From Hyphomicrobiales bacterium (GTDB lineage Bacteria; Pseudomonadota; Alphaproteobacteria; Rhizobiales; Beijerinckiaceae): a stretch of 64,000 nucleotides of DNA. Made by a program: the position numbers and the translations under genes. The stretch covers positions 41,996-105,995 of the forward strand of contig SEEM01000015.1 in the NCBI GenBank assembly GCA_004144595.1. Reading direction: 5' to 3'. Positions 18,290-26,766 of this stretch are shown here, in pieces (positions within the stretch are counted from its first letter, which is position 1; each line of letters opens with the position of its first letter). A model generated the notes under the pieces. That model did not search any database. It was not told where the DNA came from and worked only from the letters and a program-made list of their open reading frames with translations.

Positions 18290-19129
18290 CTACCCCCGGA
18301 ACGCCGCCGCCAATTCGCGCACGAAAGCGCCCGCCCGCGGCGTGGCGACATTGCTCCTGAGCACGACGTGCGATCCGCCGAGCGAGGGTAGTCCCCAGCC
18401 CGGTCCGACATCGACGCTGCCTGCCGGCGCGATCCGCACGGCCAGCGGCGAGACGCCGAGCCCGACCTCCACCGCCGCCGCGACCGCCGCCATGCCGCCG
18501 CCGACGAAGGCCTCGCGCCAGGCGATGCCGGCGCGGTCGAGCGTGTCCATGCTGAGCTGGCGCAGGCGACATTCGGCGATAAGGCTGACCAGCGGCACAG
18601 GCGCATCGGCGTGTCGCACCAGGCTGGGCGAGGCGAACCAGCCGACCGCATCGTCGCGCAGGACTTCCCCGGTTCGTCCCGCCGCGAGCCGGCGGACGAT
18701 CACGACATCGAGCTCGCCGCGTTCGAAAGCCTCTTCCAGCATCCGAGACGGCTCGATCCTGAGATTGATGACGACCCCGGGGTCATGGGCCGTCAGGCGC
18801 GCCAGCACGGCCGGAACCTCGACTCCAACCGCCTGCTCGCTGATGCCGACCGCGATATGCTCGGGCTTAACTGCGAAGGCCGCGAGCGCCTTGCCATGGG
18901 CTGCCAGCAACTCGCGGGCTGCAGGCAGGAATCGCTCACCCTCGGCCGTCAACCGCACCAGTCGCGGATGACGCTGCAGCAGCAACCGGCCGAGCCCCTC
19001 TTCCAGACGCTTCACCCGCGTGCTGACCAGTGATTGCGTCGTGCCGAGCGCCTCGGCGGCGCGGGTGAAGCTTTTCAGCTCGGCTGCACGCAGGAAGGAT
19101 GCGACGGCGTCGATGTCGAGGGTGCTCAT
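18290..19129 (-). CDS. LysR-family transcriptional regulator
   Basis: 279 residues. N-terminal winged HTH (residues 1-60: FTRAAEALGTTQSLVSTRVKRLEEGLG) and a C-terminal effector-binding domain. Starts at the ATG at 19129, 112 bp from a divergent tautomerase gene; the shared region contains a perfect inverted repeat (19135-19149). By the usual LysR arrangement it probably controls itself and the tautomerase; the inducer is unknown. Confidence 0.92.
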   Translation of the reverse strand: MSTLDIDAVASFLRAAELKSFTRAAEALGTTQSLVSTRVKRLEEGLGRLLLQRHPRLVRLTAEGERFLPAARELLAAHGKALAAFAVKPEHIAVGISEQAVGVEVPAVLARLTAHDPGVVINLRIEPSRMLEEAFERGELDVVIVRRLAAGRTGEVLRDDAVGWFASPSLVRHADAPVPLVSLIAECRLRQLSMDTLDRAGIAWREAFVGGGMAAVAAAVEVGLGVSPLAVRIAPAGSVDVGPGWGLPSLGGSHVVLRSNVATPRAGAFVRELAAAFRG

Positions 19130-19134
19130 AAATC

Positions 19135-19149
19135 ATGATACCATATCAT
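19135..19149. promoter_or_regulatory. Candidate LysR operator
   Basis: ATGATA-CCA-TATCAT, perfect 6-bp arms, 5 bp upstream of the LysR start codon, with further ATATCA copies at 19152 and 19175 on the tautomerase side. Position and symmetry suit autorepression and control of the divergent gene. Confidence 0.5.
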
Positions 19150-19241
19150 TGATATCACCATAGATGCGATTTTCATATCAGATGAGCAGGCTTATTCCTG
19201 TTCTCGGCGGGCGCGATCGCGCCTCGACACGGAGACGGACG

Positions 19242-19625
19242 ATGCCACTGATCAGGATTTCCATGCGCCGCGGCCGCCCGGCTTCCCAGCCGGCCGCGAT
19301 CATCGACGGCGTCTACAAGGCGCTGCGCGAGACCTTCGAAGTACCGGAAAAGGACCTTTTCGCCGTGGTCCATCAGCACGATGCCGACGAATTCGTCTTC
19401 GACGCCAACTATTTCGGCTTCAACCGCAGCGCCGGCCTGGTGATCGTGCAGATCACCGTCGCCAATACGCGCGGTGTGACGCAGAAGAAGAAGCTCTATG
19501 CCGCCATCGCCGAGAACCTGATGAAGGAACCGGGCCTGAAGCCGGATGACATCTTCATCAACCTCGTCGAGGTCAAGCGCGAGGACTGGTCCTTCGGGGG
19601 CGGCATCGCGCAATACGTGGCGTGA
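19242..19625 (+). CDS. Tautomerase family protein
   Basis: 127 residues from the ATG at 19242 (MPLIRISMRRGRPASQ). After Met removal, Pro-1 is the catalytic base of the 4-oxalocrotonate tautomerase superfamily. The length and the C-terminal motif DDIFINLVEVKREDWSFGGGIAQY place it in the longer Tautomerase_2 group rather than the 62-residue 4-OT. The physiological substrate is not known. Divergent from a LysR gene that likely regulates it. Confidence 0.88.
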   Translation: MPLIRISMRRGRPASQPAAIIDGVYKALRETFEVPEKDLFAVVHQHDADEFVFDANYFGFNRSAGLVIVQITVANTRGVTQKKKLYAAIAENLMKEPGLKPDDIFINLVEVKREDWSFGGGIAQYVA

Positions 19626-19634
19626 GGCGGCCCC

Positions 19635-19724
19635 GTCATTCTCGGGCGCCGCTGTGCGGCAACCCGGGAATCTCATGACCAGATCGCTGGTTTACGAGAT
19701 GGTCGGGTCAAGCCCGACCATGAC
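19635..19724. repeat. Extragenic palindromic repeat, copy C (inverted)
   Basis: Starts gtcattctcggg and ends gaccatgac; the 15-nt core tcgggtcaagcccga at 19703-19717 is the reverse complement of the core in the other copies. Located between the tautomerase gene and recO, which run in the same direction. Confidence 0.75.
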
Positions 19725-19763
19725 GATGTTTCTTCCCACGCCCGGCTGCCCTAAACCCTCTCC

Positions 19764-20525
19764 ATGGAATGGACCGACGAGGGCACGATCATCGGCCTCA
19801 AGGCTCATGGCGAAAGCGCCGTGATCCTGGAGGTGATGACGCGCGAGCACGGCCGCCATCTCGGCCTCGTCCGGGGCGGTCGCTCCGCGAAAAGCCAGTC
19901 GCAGCTGCAGCAAGGCAACCATGTCTCGTTGACCTGGCGGGCGCGGCTCGACGAGCATCTCGGCGAATACAAGGTCGAACTCCTGACCTCCCACGCCGCC
20001 CGCCTGATCGCGGCGCCGGTTGCGCTCTACGGGCTGGGTACGGTCGCGGGCCTGCTGCGCCTCCTGCCGGAGCGCGATCCGCATCCCGGCCTGCATGAGG
20101 GCCTCTCCGTCCTCGTCGCCCATCTCGACGAAGCGGAGATGGCGCCGGCCCTTATCATCCGCTTCGAGGTGGCGATGCTGACGGAGCTGGGCTTCGGGCT
20201 CGATCTCGCCCGCTGCGCCGTCACCGGATCGCCGGACGATCTCAGCCATGTCTCGCCGAAATCCGGCAAGGCCGTCAGCCGGCGGGCAGCCGAGCCCTAT
20301 CTCGACCGCCTGCTGAAGCTGCCGTCATTCCTCGTCGAGGGGCAGGGCGGGCGGCGGCCGTCGCCGGCCGATATCCTCTCAGGGTTTGCCCTGACGGGCT
20401 TCTTCCTGCGCCGCCATATCCTCGATCCGCGCGGCCTGCGCGAGCCCCCGGAACGGGCGCGCCTGGTCGAATTGGCGACGCGCGTCGCAGCGAATGCGCC
20501 GCCCGACGAATCATCCACCGCCTAA
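19764..20525 (+). CDS. recO: DNA repair protein RecO
   Basis: 253 residues. Loads RecA onto SSB-coated gaps together with RecR (RecFOR pathway). N-terminal OB fold is MEWTDEGTIIGLKAHGESAVILEVMTREHGRH; the helical part has FEVAMLTELGFGLDLARCAVTG, and the C-terminal FFLRRHIL segment is typical. In many relatives recO follows era; here it has moved some 10 kb away but precedes parC, as in other Hyphomicrobiales. Confidence 0.95.
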   Translation: MEWTDEGTIIGLKAHGESAVILEVMTREHGRHLGLVRGGRSAKSQSQLQQGNHVSLTWRARLDEHLGEYKVELLTSHAARLIAAPVALYGLGTVAGLLRLLPERDPHPGLHEGLSVLVAHLDEAEMAPALIIRFEVAMLTELGFGLDLARCAVTGSPDDLSHVSPKSGKAVSRRAAEPYLDRLLKLPSFLVEGQGGRRPSPADILSGFALTGFFLRRHILDPRGLREPPERARLVELATRVAANAPPDESSTA

Positions 20526-20647
20526 GCGGGAAAAGGCGCTCCCTGCGTTTGCGCGGGGGGCTTCGTACCTGCATTGTTCTGGCGGGCCGATTCGCGACGT
20601 GCCATAGAGCAGGCGCGAAATTGAGACGAGACGAGGGCTGACGCAGC

Positions 20648-22894
20648 ATGGGCAAACCGGTCGATCCGCCGCCGGAAGACGAGTCCGAGCGCATCGATCT
20701 GAAATCGGCGCTCGAAGAGCGTTATCTCGCCTATGCGCTCTCGACCATCATGCACCGCGCCCTGCCGGACGCGCGCGACGGCCTGAAGCCGGTCCACCGC
20801 CGTATCCTGCACGCCATGCGGCTACTTCGGCTCGATCCCGGCCAGGTCCACAAGAAATGCGCCCGCATCGTCGGCGACGTCATCGGCAAGTTCCACCCGC
20901 ATGGCGACCAGTCGGTCTACGACGCGCTGGTCCGTCTCGCGCAGGATTTCGCCCAGCGCTATCCGCTCGTCGACGGGCAGGGCAATTTCGGCAATATCGA
21001 CGGCGATAACGCTGCCGCCTACCGCTACACCGAAGCGCGCATGACCGAGGTCGCGCGCCTGCTCCTCGAAGGGATCGACGAGGACGCGGTCGATTTCCGC
21101 GAGACCTATAACGGCGAGGACGAGGAGCCGGTCGTGCTCCCGGCCGCTTTCCCCAACCTGCTCGCCAACGGCTCGCAGGGCATCGCGGTCGGCATGGCGA
21201 CCTCGATACCCCCGCACAATGCTGCCGAGCTCTGCGACGCTGCGCTTTATCTGATCCAGCATCCGGAGACGTCCTCGGAACAGCTCATGACCTTCGTGCC
21301 CGGCCCGGATTTTCCGACGGGCGGCATCATCGTCGAAACCCGCGCCTCGATGGCGGAGACCTATCGCACCGGCCGCGGCGCGTTCCGCACCCGTGCCCGG
21401 TGGGTGAAGGAGGATCTCGAACGCGGCGCCTGGCAGGTCGTCGTCACCGAGATCCCCTACATGGTCTCGAAGGGCCGGCTGATCGAGAAGATCGCCGAAC
21501 TGCTCAACGACAAGAAGCTGCCGCTGGTCGCCGACCTGCGCGATGAATCCGCGGAAGACATCCGCATCGTCATCGAGCCCCGCGCCCGCAATGTCGATCC
21601 CAACCTGATGATGGAATCGCTCTTCCGGCTCTCCGAGCTGGAAGCGCGCATTTCGATGAACATGAACGTGCTGACCGGCGGGCTGGTACCGCGCGTGCTG
21701 AGCCTGGCCGAGGCCCTGCGCGCCTGGCTCGACCATCGTCGCGATGTCCTGCAGCGGCGTTCGCGCTTCCGGCTCGGCCAGATCGACAAGCGCCTCGAAA
21801 TCCTGCGCGGCCTGCTGATCGTCTATCTCGATCTCGACCGGGTGATCAAAATCATCCGCGAGGAGGACGAGCCGAAGATCGAGCTGATGCGGTACTTCGA
21901 ACTCACCGAAATCCAGGCCAACGCGATCCTCGACACCCGCCTGCGTGCTCTGCGCAAGCTTGAGGAGATGCAGCTCAAGACCGAGCTCGACGAGTTGACC
22001 AAGGAGAAGGAGCAGGTCGAAACCCTGCTCGCCTCCGAGGCGACGCAGTGGAAGACCATCGCCTGGGACATCCGTCAGGTGAAGAAGACCTTCGGCCCGG
22101 AAACGGCCATCGGCAAGCGCCGCACCTCCTTCGCCGACATGCCCGAGACCACCGATATCGACCTGACCCAGGCCATGGTCGAACGCGAGCCGGTCACGGT
22201 CGTGATCTCGAAGAAGGGCTGGATCAGGGCGCTGAAGGGCCATGTCCAGGACAAGTCGAGCTTCTCCTTCAAGGGCGACGACGCGCTCCAGACGGCCTTT
22301 TTCACCGAGACCACGGCGAAGGTGCTGGTGCTCGCCTCGAATGGCAAGGTCTTCACGCTGGATGCCTCGAAGCTGCCCGGCGGGCGTGGCTTCGGTGATC
22401 CGATCCGCCTGATCATCGAGCTGGAGGAGACGGCCGAGATCGTTTCCGCCTTCCCCTACAAGCCCGGCTCCAAGCTGCTGATGGTGACGAGCGAGGGCAG
22501 GGGCTTCGTCGCTCCCGCCGACGATGTCGTCGCCAATACCCGTAAAGGGCGGCAGGTGCTCAATGTCGACGGCGCGCATGTCGCGGTGCTGGCGGTGCCG
22601 GCCGATGGCGACCATGTCGCCATCATCGGCGAGAACCGCAAGCTGCTCTGCTTCCCGATCTCGGAAGTGGCGGAGATGGGCCGCGGCAAGGGCGTGCGCC
22701 TGCAGCGCTACAAGGATGGCGGCCTCTCCGACGCCAGGACTTTCAATCTCACTGAGGGCCTGACCTGGCGCGACACCTCCGGCCGGACCTGGACCGTGGC
22801 GCAGGCCGATCTCCTGGAATGGCTCGGCCACCGCGCCGAAGCCGGCCGCCTGCCGCCCAAGGGCTTCCCCAAGAGCAATACGTTCGGCGGGTGA
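20648..22894 (+). CDS. parC: DNA topoisomerase IV subunit A
   Basis: 748 residues. Cuts and rejoins DNA to unlink sister chromosomes, with ParE (not in the window). The catalytic Tyr is in [11 protein letters not shown] (around residue 126); the 5Y-CAP region is [24 protein letters not shown]. The C-terminal part carries the beta-pinwheel blades ([29 protein letters not shown]). At the site matching E. coli GyrA Ser83 there is Gln (GDQSVYD). Confidence 0.96.
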   Translation: MGKPVDPPPEDESERIDLKSALEERYLAYALSTIMHRALPDARDGLKPVHRRILHAMRLLRLDPGQVHKKCARIVGDVIGKFHPHGDQSVYDALVRLAQDFAQRYPLVDGQGNFGNIDGDNAAAYRYTEARMTEVARLLLEGIDEDAVDFRETYNGEDEEPVVLPAAFPNLLANGSQGIAVGMATSIPPHNAAELCDAALYLIQHPETSSEQLMTFVPGPDFPTGGIIVETRASMAETYRTGRGAFRTRARWVKEDLERGAWQVVVTEIPYMVSKGRLIEKIAELLNDKKLPLVADLRDESAEDIRIVIEPRARNVDPNLMMESLFRLSELEARISMNMNVLTGGLVPRVLSLAEALRAWLDHRRDVLQRRSRFRLGQIDKRLEILRGLLIVYLDLDRVIKIIREEDEPKIELMRYFELTEIQANAILDTRLRALRKLEEMQLKTELDELTKEKEQVETLLASEATQWKTIAWDIRQVKKTFGPETAIGKRRTSFADMPETTDIDLTQAMVEREPVTVVISKKGWIRALKGHVQDKSSFSFKGDDALQTAFFTETTAKVLVLASNGKVFTLDASKLPGGRGFGDPIRLIIELEETAEIVSAFPYKPGSKLLMVTSEGRGFVAPADDVVANTRKGRQVLNVDGAHVAVLAVPADGDHVAIIGENRKLLCFPISEVAEMGRGKGVRLQRYKDGGLSDARTFNLTEGLTWRDTSGRTWTVAQADLLEWLGHRAEAGRLPPKGFPKSNTFGG

Positions 22895-22910
22895 GAGGGC
22901 TGGCACGCGC

Positions 22911-22990
22911 GTCATGCTCGGGCTTGACCCGAGCATCTCTTGGCCAGCGCCCTATCGGCATGAGATTCTCGGGGCAAGCCCGAGAATGAC
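22911..22990. repeat. Extragenic palindromic repeat, copy D
   Basis: Starts gtcatgctcgggcttgacc (core 22918-22937), ends gcaagcccgagaatgac; GTCAT...ATGAC ends as in copy B. Located between the convergent parC and the beta-barrel protein gene. Confidence 0.85.
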
Positions 22991-23051
22991 GCCTGATCAA
23001 AGGCTTGCTTGCGAAGCCGGAATCAATCCCGCAGCCGCTTGAATCAAAGCC

Positions 23052-23651
23052 TCAGCGGATTTCCTGCCCGATGATGCCCGCTTCGAGGCCGATGGTGATC
23101 TTGTCGGTGACCGCCCACTGAACGCCCGCGCGTGCTTCGGGCCGCACGGCAATGCTGCTGCGGCTGAAGGGCGAGGAGAAATCGCTCGCGCCGAAACGCC
23201 AGGTCTCATTGGCCGCGCTCATGCCGACCGTGGTGTAGAGCAGCACGTCCGGCGTCACCAGCACGCCGGCCTTGACCTTGAAGGCGCCGGCGAAATCGCG
23301 GGTATAGGCGACATTGCCGAAGTTCGGATAACCGTAGCCGCCGATGGCGGGCATGTAGTCGATCGCGCCGACGATGCCGTAGACGAAATTGCCCTCGCGC
23401 CGCAGCGTGCCGGCTTCCAGCCCGATCGTGGGGCCGGCGCTGGTGCGCATATGCTTGCCGCTCGTGACCTGGAAACCGGAGGAGATGCGGGCATAGGACC
23501 CCTCCCATTTCGGCGAGAGGCTGGGCTGGTCCCAGGCGAAGGATGGCAGAGGCGCAAAGCCGGAGAGCGGCAGGAAGGCCTGCGCCTGAGCCGAGGCGCC
23601 AGCGCCGAGCAGGGCTGCGAGCGTCACGGCGGAAAGAAGCGGAAATCTCAC
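23052..23651 (-). CDS. Outer-membrane beta-barrel protein (porin-like)
   Basis: 199 residues from the GTG at 23651, chosen because it begins directly with a signal peptide (VRFPLLSAVTLAALLGAGASAQA). The mature part is a run of amphipathic strands (WEGSYARISSGFQV, TIGLEAGTLRREGNFVYGIVGAIDY, GNVAYTRDFAGAFKVKAGVLV, LLYTTVGMSAA, VQWAVTDKITIGLEAGII), which is the pattern of the small alphaproteobacterial OMP/'porin family' barrels. It ends EIR rather than with an aromatic residue, which is unusual for a BAM substrate. Function unknown. Confidence 0.75.
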   Translation of the reverse strand: MRFPLLSAVTLAALLGAGASAQAQAFLPLSGFAPLPSFAWDQPSLSPKWEGSYARISSGFQVTSGKHMRTSAGPTIGLEAGTLRREGNFVYGIVGAIDYMPAIGGYGYPNFGNVAYTRDFAGAFKVKAGVLVTPDVLLYTTVGMSAANETWRFGASDFSSPFSRSSIAVRPEARAGVQWAVTDKITIGLEAGIIGQEIR

Positions 23652-23741
23652 GTCGAAAGCATCCTCGCGACAGCGCGCCCGATCGGAAGCTAGCATGGAG
23701 CGAGGCGAATGTCGCGGTTTTGTGGCCGGACCGGCGGTGCC

Positions 23742-24764
23742 TCAGGCGATCTTGGTCCTGAGCTTGAGGAAGCGAAGGGTCCGCTCCGCCGTCGCCAGAT
23801 CGAGCTTCTCATAGGCATCGACATCGTCGTCGACGTCGCGGGAGGAGAAATACAGCCGCCGCGCCCGCAATTGCAGCATGGCGCGGAAGGCGGTGGCGCC
23901 GATGCCGAGCGAACGGCAGGCGACGGCGATGCCGCTGGAATCGCGCTGCATCAGCACGCGCAGCGCCTGTTCGATCGAGATGCCGGAGATTTCCGCCAGC
24001 ACCTGCGAGAGGTGATAGGCGCGGTCCTCGTCGGCTAGCATGATGAGCACGTCGTCGACCTCGCGCACCTTGGCGGCCAGGTCGGAGAGCAGCAGCTTGA
24101 CCTCGAGGCGCTGCTGGCGGGCCTGCCGGGCGAGCGAGACATTGGCTTCCGTGGCGGGCGCGGCCGCGCCGCCCTCCGAGAACTGCTCGACGATACGCAG
24201 CACGCGCTGGGCTCGATTCGGTGCGAGGTCGGAACGACGGGCAAGCGCGCCGGCGATCGTGGCATCGCCCTCGCCGCGCTCCAGCAGCCGGTCGAAACCG
24301 CGATCCGAGAAGGCGGCGCCCTCATTGGCGCTGACGGTGTGGAGCACCTTCTGGTCGCCGCGCTCGACAAGGATATCTGTCACGCCCTCGGAGAGGCGCG
24401 CGCGCTCGGCGATGGCGACGAGATGCTGCTGAGACTGGCTGACCGCGATGGCGGCGAGGTCGGTATCGGTCAGGACCGGGGAGAGTGACAGCACCAGCCG
24501 CGCGACCTCGGCATTGCCATCGCCGCCGAGCGTCACCGCGACGTTGTGCGGAAGTGTCGGCATGGCGGCGACGCGGTCGGCGTAGCCCTTGCGGTCCTGG
24601 TCGCCGAGATGGCCGAGCGAGCCGGTTGCAATCTCCCCGTAATGCTCCTTCGCGGCCTCGTTCGGGTCATTGTCGAGCAGGAACAGATCCGTCACGGCAT
24701 GGAGAAGCTGCCGGCGCGAATCCGACGACATCTCGGCCGGCATCCGGGTCAGGTTACGCAGCAT
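23742..24764 (-). CDS. DUF2336 domain protein
   Basis: 340 residues from the ATG at 24764 (MLRNLTRMPAEMSSDSRRQLL), which has GGGAG 5 nt upstream. The central and C-terminal parts match DUF2336 as found throughout alphaproteobacteria: HEAT-like helical pairs (VAVTLGGDGNAEVARLVLSLSPVLTDTDLAAIA) and the C-terminal ALRVLMQRDSSGIAVACRSLGI...FRAMLQLR segment. No catalytic residues are evident; biochemical function is unknown. A long perfect palindrome lies 79 bp upstream of the start. Confidence 0.85.
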   Translation of the reverse strand: MLRNLTRMPAEMSSDSRRQLLHAVTDLFLLDNDPNEAAKEHYGEIATGSLGHLGDQDRKGYADRVAAMPTLPHNVAVTLGGDGNAEVARLVLSLSPVLTDTDLAAIAVSQSQQHLVAIAERARLSEGVTDILVERGDQKVLHTVSANEGAAFSDRGFDRLLERGEGDATIAGALARRSDLAPNRAQRVLRIVEQFSEGGAAAPATEANVSLARQARQQRLEVKLLLSDLAAKVREVDDVLIMLADEDRAYHLSQVLAEISGISIEQALRVLMQRDSSGIAVACRSLGIGATAFRAMLQLRARRLYFSSRDVDDDVDAYEKLDLATAERTLRFLKLRTKIA

Positions 24765-24842
24765 GAGGGCTCCCACGGCAAAGCAGTGGGGCCACTCTGC
24801 GCAGGTGCGGCTTGATTTACTCTTAAGGCGGCAGCGTTCTTT

Positions 24843-24875
24843 TCTGGACAACGGGGCAATGCCCCGTTGTCCAGA
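24843..24875. repeat. Long perfect inverted repeat
   Basis: Two 16-nt arms (TCTGGACAACGGGGCA and its exact complement) around a single A, in the gap between the PepSY gene stop and the DUF2336 start. No U-tract follows on the minus strand, so it is not a typical intrinsic terminator. Confidence 0.7.
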
Positions 24876-24916
24876 CCGTGGGTAACCTGCTGCTCAGGGG
24901 AAGCAGGTTTCTCAAT

Positions 24917-26278
24917 TTATGCACTCATAGGTTGCAAATTCGTTACGACGAGCCTGTCGATCGTCACCATGACGATCAGCGACAACCCAACCAGCGGAAA
25001 CAGGAGCCCGCCGACCGCGAGCAATGCGACGACCACGCGTAGCGTTGCCTTTTCCTTCGGCAGCGGCGGCACGCCGAGGGAGCCTCGCGGGCGGCGCTTC
25101 CACCACATGACCAGCGCCGAGACGCAAAGCAGGACGATGGCCAGGCAGGCGGCGAGCATCACGAGCTGGTTCGCCAGTCCGAATTCCTGCCCCATATGGA
25201 CATTGATGCCCCATTCGAGCGCTTTGCCGAGCGGGCCATAATCGGCATAGCTCATGTCTATCAGGGGCTTGCCGCTATACTGGTCGAGATGGATCACGCG
25301 CTGGAGCGCCATGTCCTTCGGATAGACCGAGCCGGTATAGACGCCGCCCGGACCGCCCGGGAGATTGACGGCATAGCCTCGCGCGAGCCCCAGCCGGTCG
25401 AAGGCCGCGACGGCGGCATCCAGGCCGATCGGCTCGCCGCCCGCGGCCTGAGACGTTGGCAGCTTCGCCTGTTCGAGGGACCATGTCGTCGGCGCGACAT
25501 GCGCGAGATGCTCGTCCGACATCGGCACCGCGACACGGACTCCGGCCGGATAACCGAAATTATGGCCGTTGGCCCATTGGTTCACCTTGTTGCCCCAGAC
25601 CACCGACCAGGGCATGCCGGTGATCGCCAGGAACAGGATGAACCCGCCCGCGACGAGCCCGGTCACCGCATGGAGGTCGCGCCAGAACACGCGCTGGCGC
25701 GGCTTGCCCCTGACCGTGACGACGCCGCCGTTCTGCTTGCGCGGCCACCACAGGTAGAGCCCTGTCAGCACGAGCAGGATCGCCCAGCCACCGGCGATCT
25801 CGATCGCGCCATTCGCGATCGGCCCGAAATAGGCAAGGCTGTGGATCTGCCGGATCACCCACATCACCGTGCCCTTTTCCGGAATCCGGCCGAGCACGCG
25901 GGCATCGTAGGGGTCGACATAGACGACCATCCGCGTTCCGCCTGCGTCGCGGATCGTGACTTCGGCCGAAGCGGTTGCGCTTTCCGGCGGGATGTACTTC
26001 ACCGCCTGGCCGGGGAAGGCCGCCACCGCCTGCGCCACGATCTCGCTGGACGGACGCTCAGCCGTCGCGCGGGCCTCGACCCGTTTGACGTCGCGATGGA
26101 TCAGGCCGTCGATCTCGGCCCGGAACAGGTAGAGCCCGCCGGTGATCGCCAGCAGGATGAGGAAGGGCAGGGTGATCAGCCCGGCATAGAAATGCCAGCG
26201 CCAGACGGCGCGATAAAGCGATGCGGCTGGCCGGCCCGCGCGTTCGGGTGCGGCCGTCGCCGTTGAGACGATTGTCAT
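24917..26278 (-). CDS. PepSY-associated transmembrane protein (putative iron/heme reductase-like)
   Basis: 453 residues. Inner-membrane protein with about five hydrophobic segments and PepSY domains (residues ~60-110 and ~270-345). Conserved membrane His residues are visible in WRWHFYAGL, RQIHSLAYFG, WRDLHAVTGL and GINVHMGQEFG, the pattern of PepSY_TM proteins thought to bind heme and reduce ferric iron or siderophores. A DUF2946 gene lies 36 bp upstream on the same strand; these pairs usually accompany metal uptake, but no TonB receptor is adjacent. Confidence 0.85.
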   Translation of the reverse strand: MTIVSTATAAPERAGRPAASLYRAVWRWHFYAGLITLPFLILLAITGGLYLFRAEIDGLIHRDVKRVEARATAERPSSEIVAQAVAAFPGQAVKYIPPESATASAEVTIRDAGGTRMVVYVDPYDARVLGRIPEKGTVMWVIRQIHSLAYFGPIANGAIEIAGGWAILLVLTGLYLWWPRKQNGGVVTVRGKPRQRVFWRDLHAVTGLVAGGFILFLAITGMPWSVVWGNKVNQWANGHNFGYPAGVRVAVPMSDEHLAHVAPTTWSLEQAKLPTSQAAGGEPIGLDAAVAAFDRLGLARGYAVNLPGGPGGVYTGSVYPKDMALQRVIHLDQYSGKPLIDMSYADYGPLGKALEWGINVHMGQEFGLANQLVMLAACLAIVLLCVSALVMWWKRRPRGSLGVPPLPKEKATLRVVVALLAVGGLLFPLVGLSLIVMVTIDRLVVTNLQPMSA

Positions 26279-26314
26279 GGATAAATCCTGGTCTGAGCTG
26301 AAGGGAGAAGGGCT

Positions 26315-26704
26315 TCAGGTCAGGGCAGGCGGAGCGCGGGCGCCGAGCGGGTAGCCCGGCGCGGGCGGTGCCGAGATTTGCTCGGACGGCAGGTGGCGGG
26401 CGAATGCGAGGGCGGGCCGGCGCGGAACGAAGACGGAGGCCGGAGATGGCGGCGGCAACGCGATCGCCGCCGAAAGGCACAGCGTCGCGCAGCAATCGGG
26501 CAGCTTCGCGCCGCCGCTCTCGGGTGCCGGGTCGAATGGCGCCGTCTGGCCGGGCGCACAAAGCGGATGCACGAGTCCGGCGAAGGGCTGCGCCGACAAT
26601 CCGGCTGCGAGCGCAATCAGCGTCGTCTGCAGGACGAGGGCATAGACGGCGACGAGCGCGATCGCGCTCCTTCGCCAGCTCATCCGTCCCGCCGTTCCCG
26701 TCAT
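26315..26704 (-). CDS. DUF2946-like small membrane/periplasmic protein
   Basis: 129 residues from the ATG at 26704; ATG 26683 (MSWRRSAIALVAVYALVLQTTL) is an alternative that begins with the signal/anchor segment. It has a Cys-rich patch PDCCATLCLSAA and VHPLCAPG, the usual DUF2946 features associated with copper or iron handling, and a Pro-rich tail. It is followed by the PepSY protein gene, so probably an operon. Metal specificity is not visible. Confidence 0.65.
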   Translation of the reverse strand: MTGTAGRMSWRRSAIALVAVYALVLQTTLIALAAGLSAQPFAGLVHPLCAPGQTAPFDPAPESGGAKLPDCCATLCLSAAIALPPPSPASVFVPRRPALAFARHLPSEQISAPPAPGYPLGARAPPALT

Positions 26705-26766
26705 GGGACGAAGGCTTACCCAATCCGCTTGACCGGTGGAAGTAGGCGCTGTGACGCGCCCTCGAC

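Noticed and set aside
20822..22936. 704-residue minus-strand open frame opposite parC
   Set aside because: Shadow frame; composition and lack of domains.
24843..24875. Intrinsic terminator of the PepSY gene
   Set aside because: No U-run after the stem on the minus strand; called a palindrome of unknown role.
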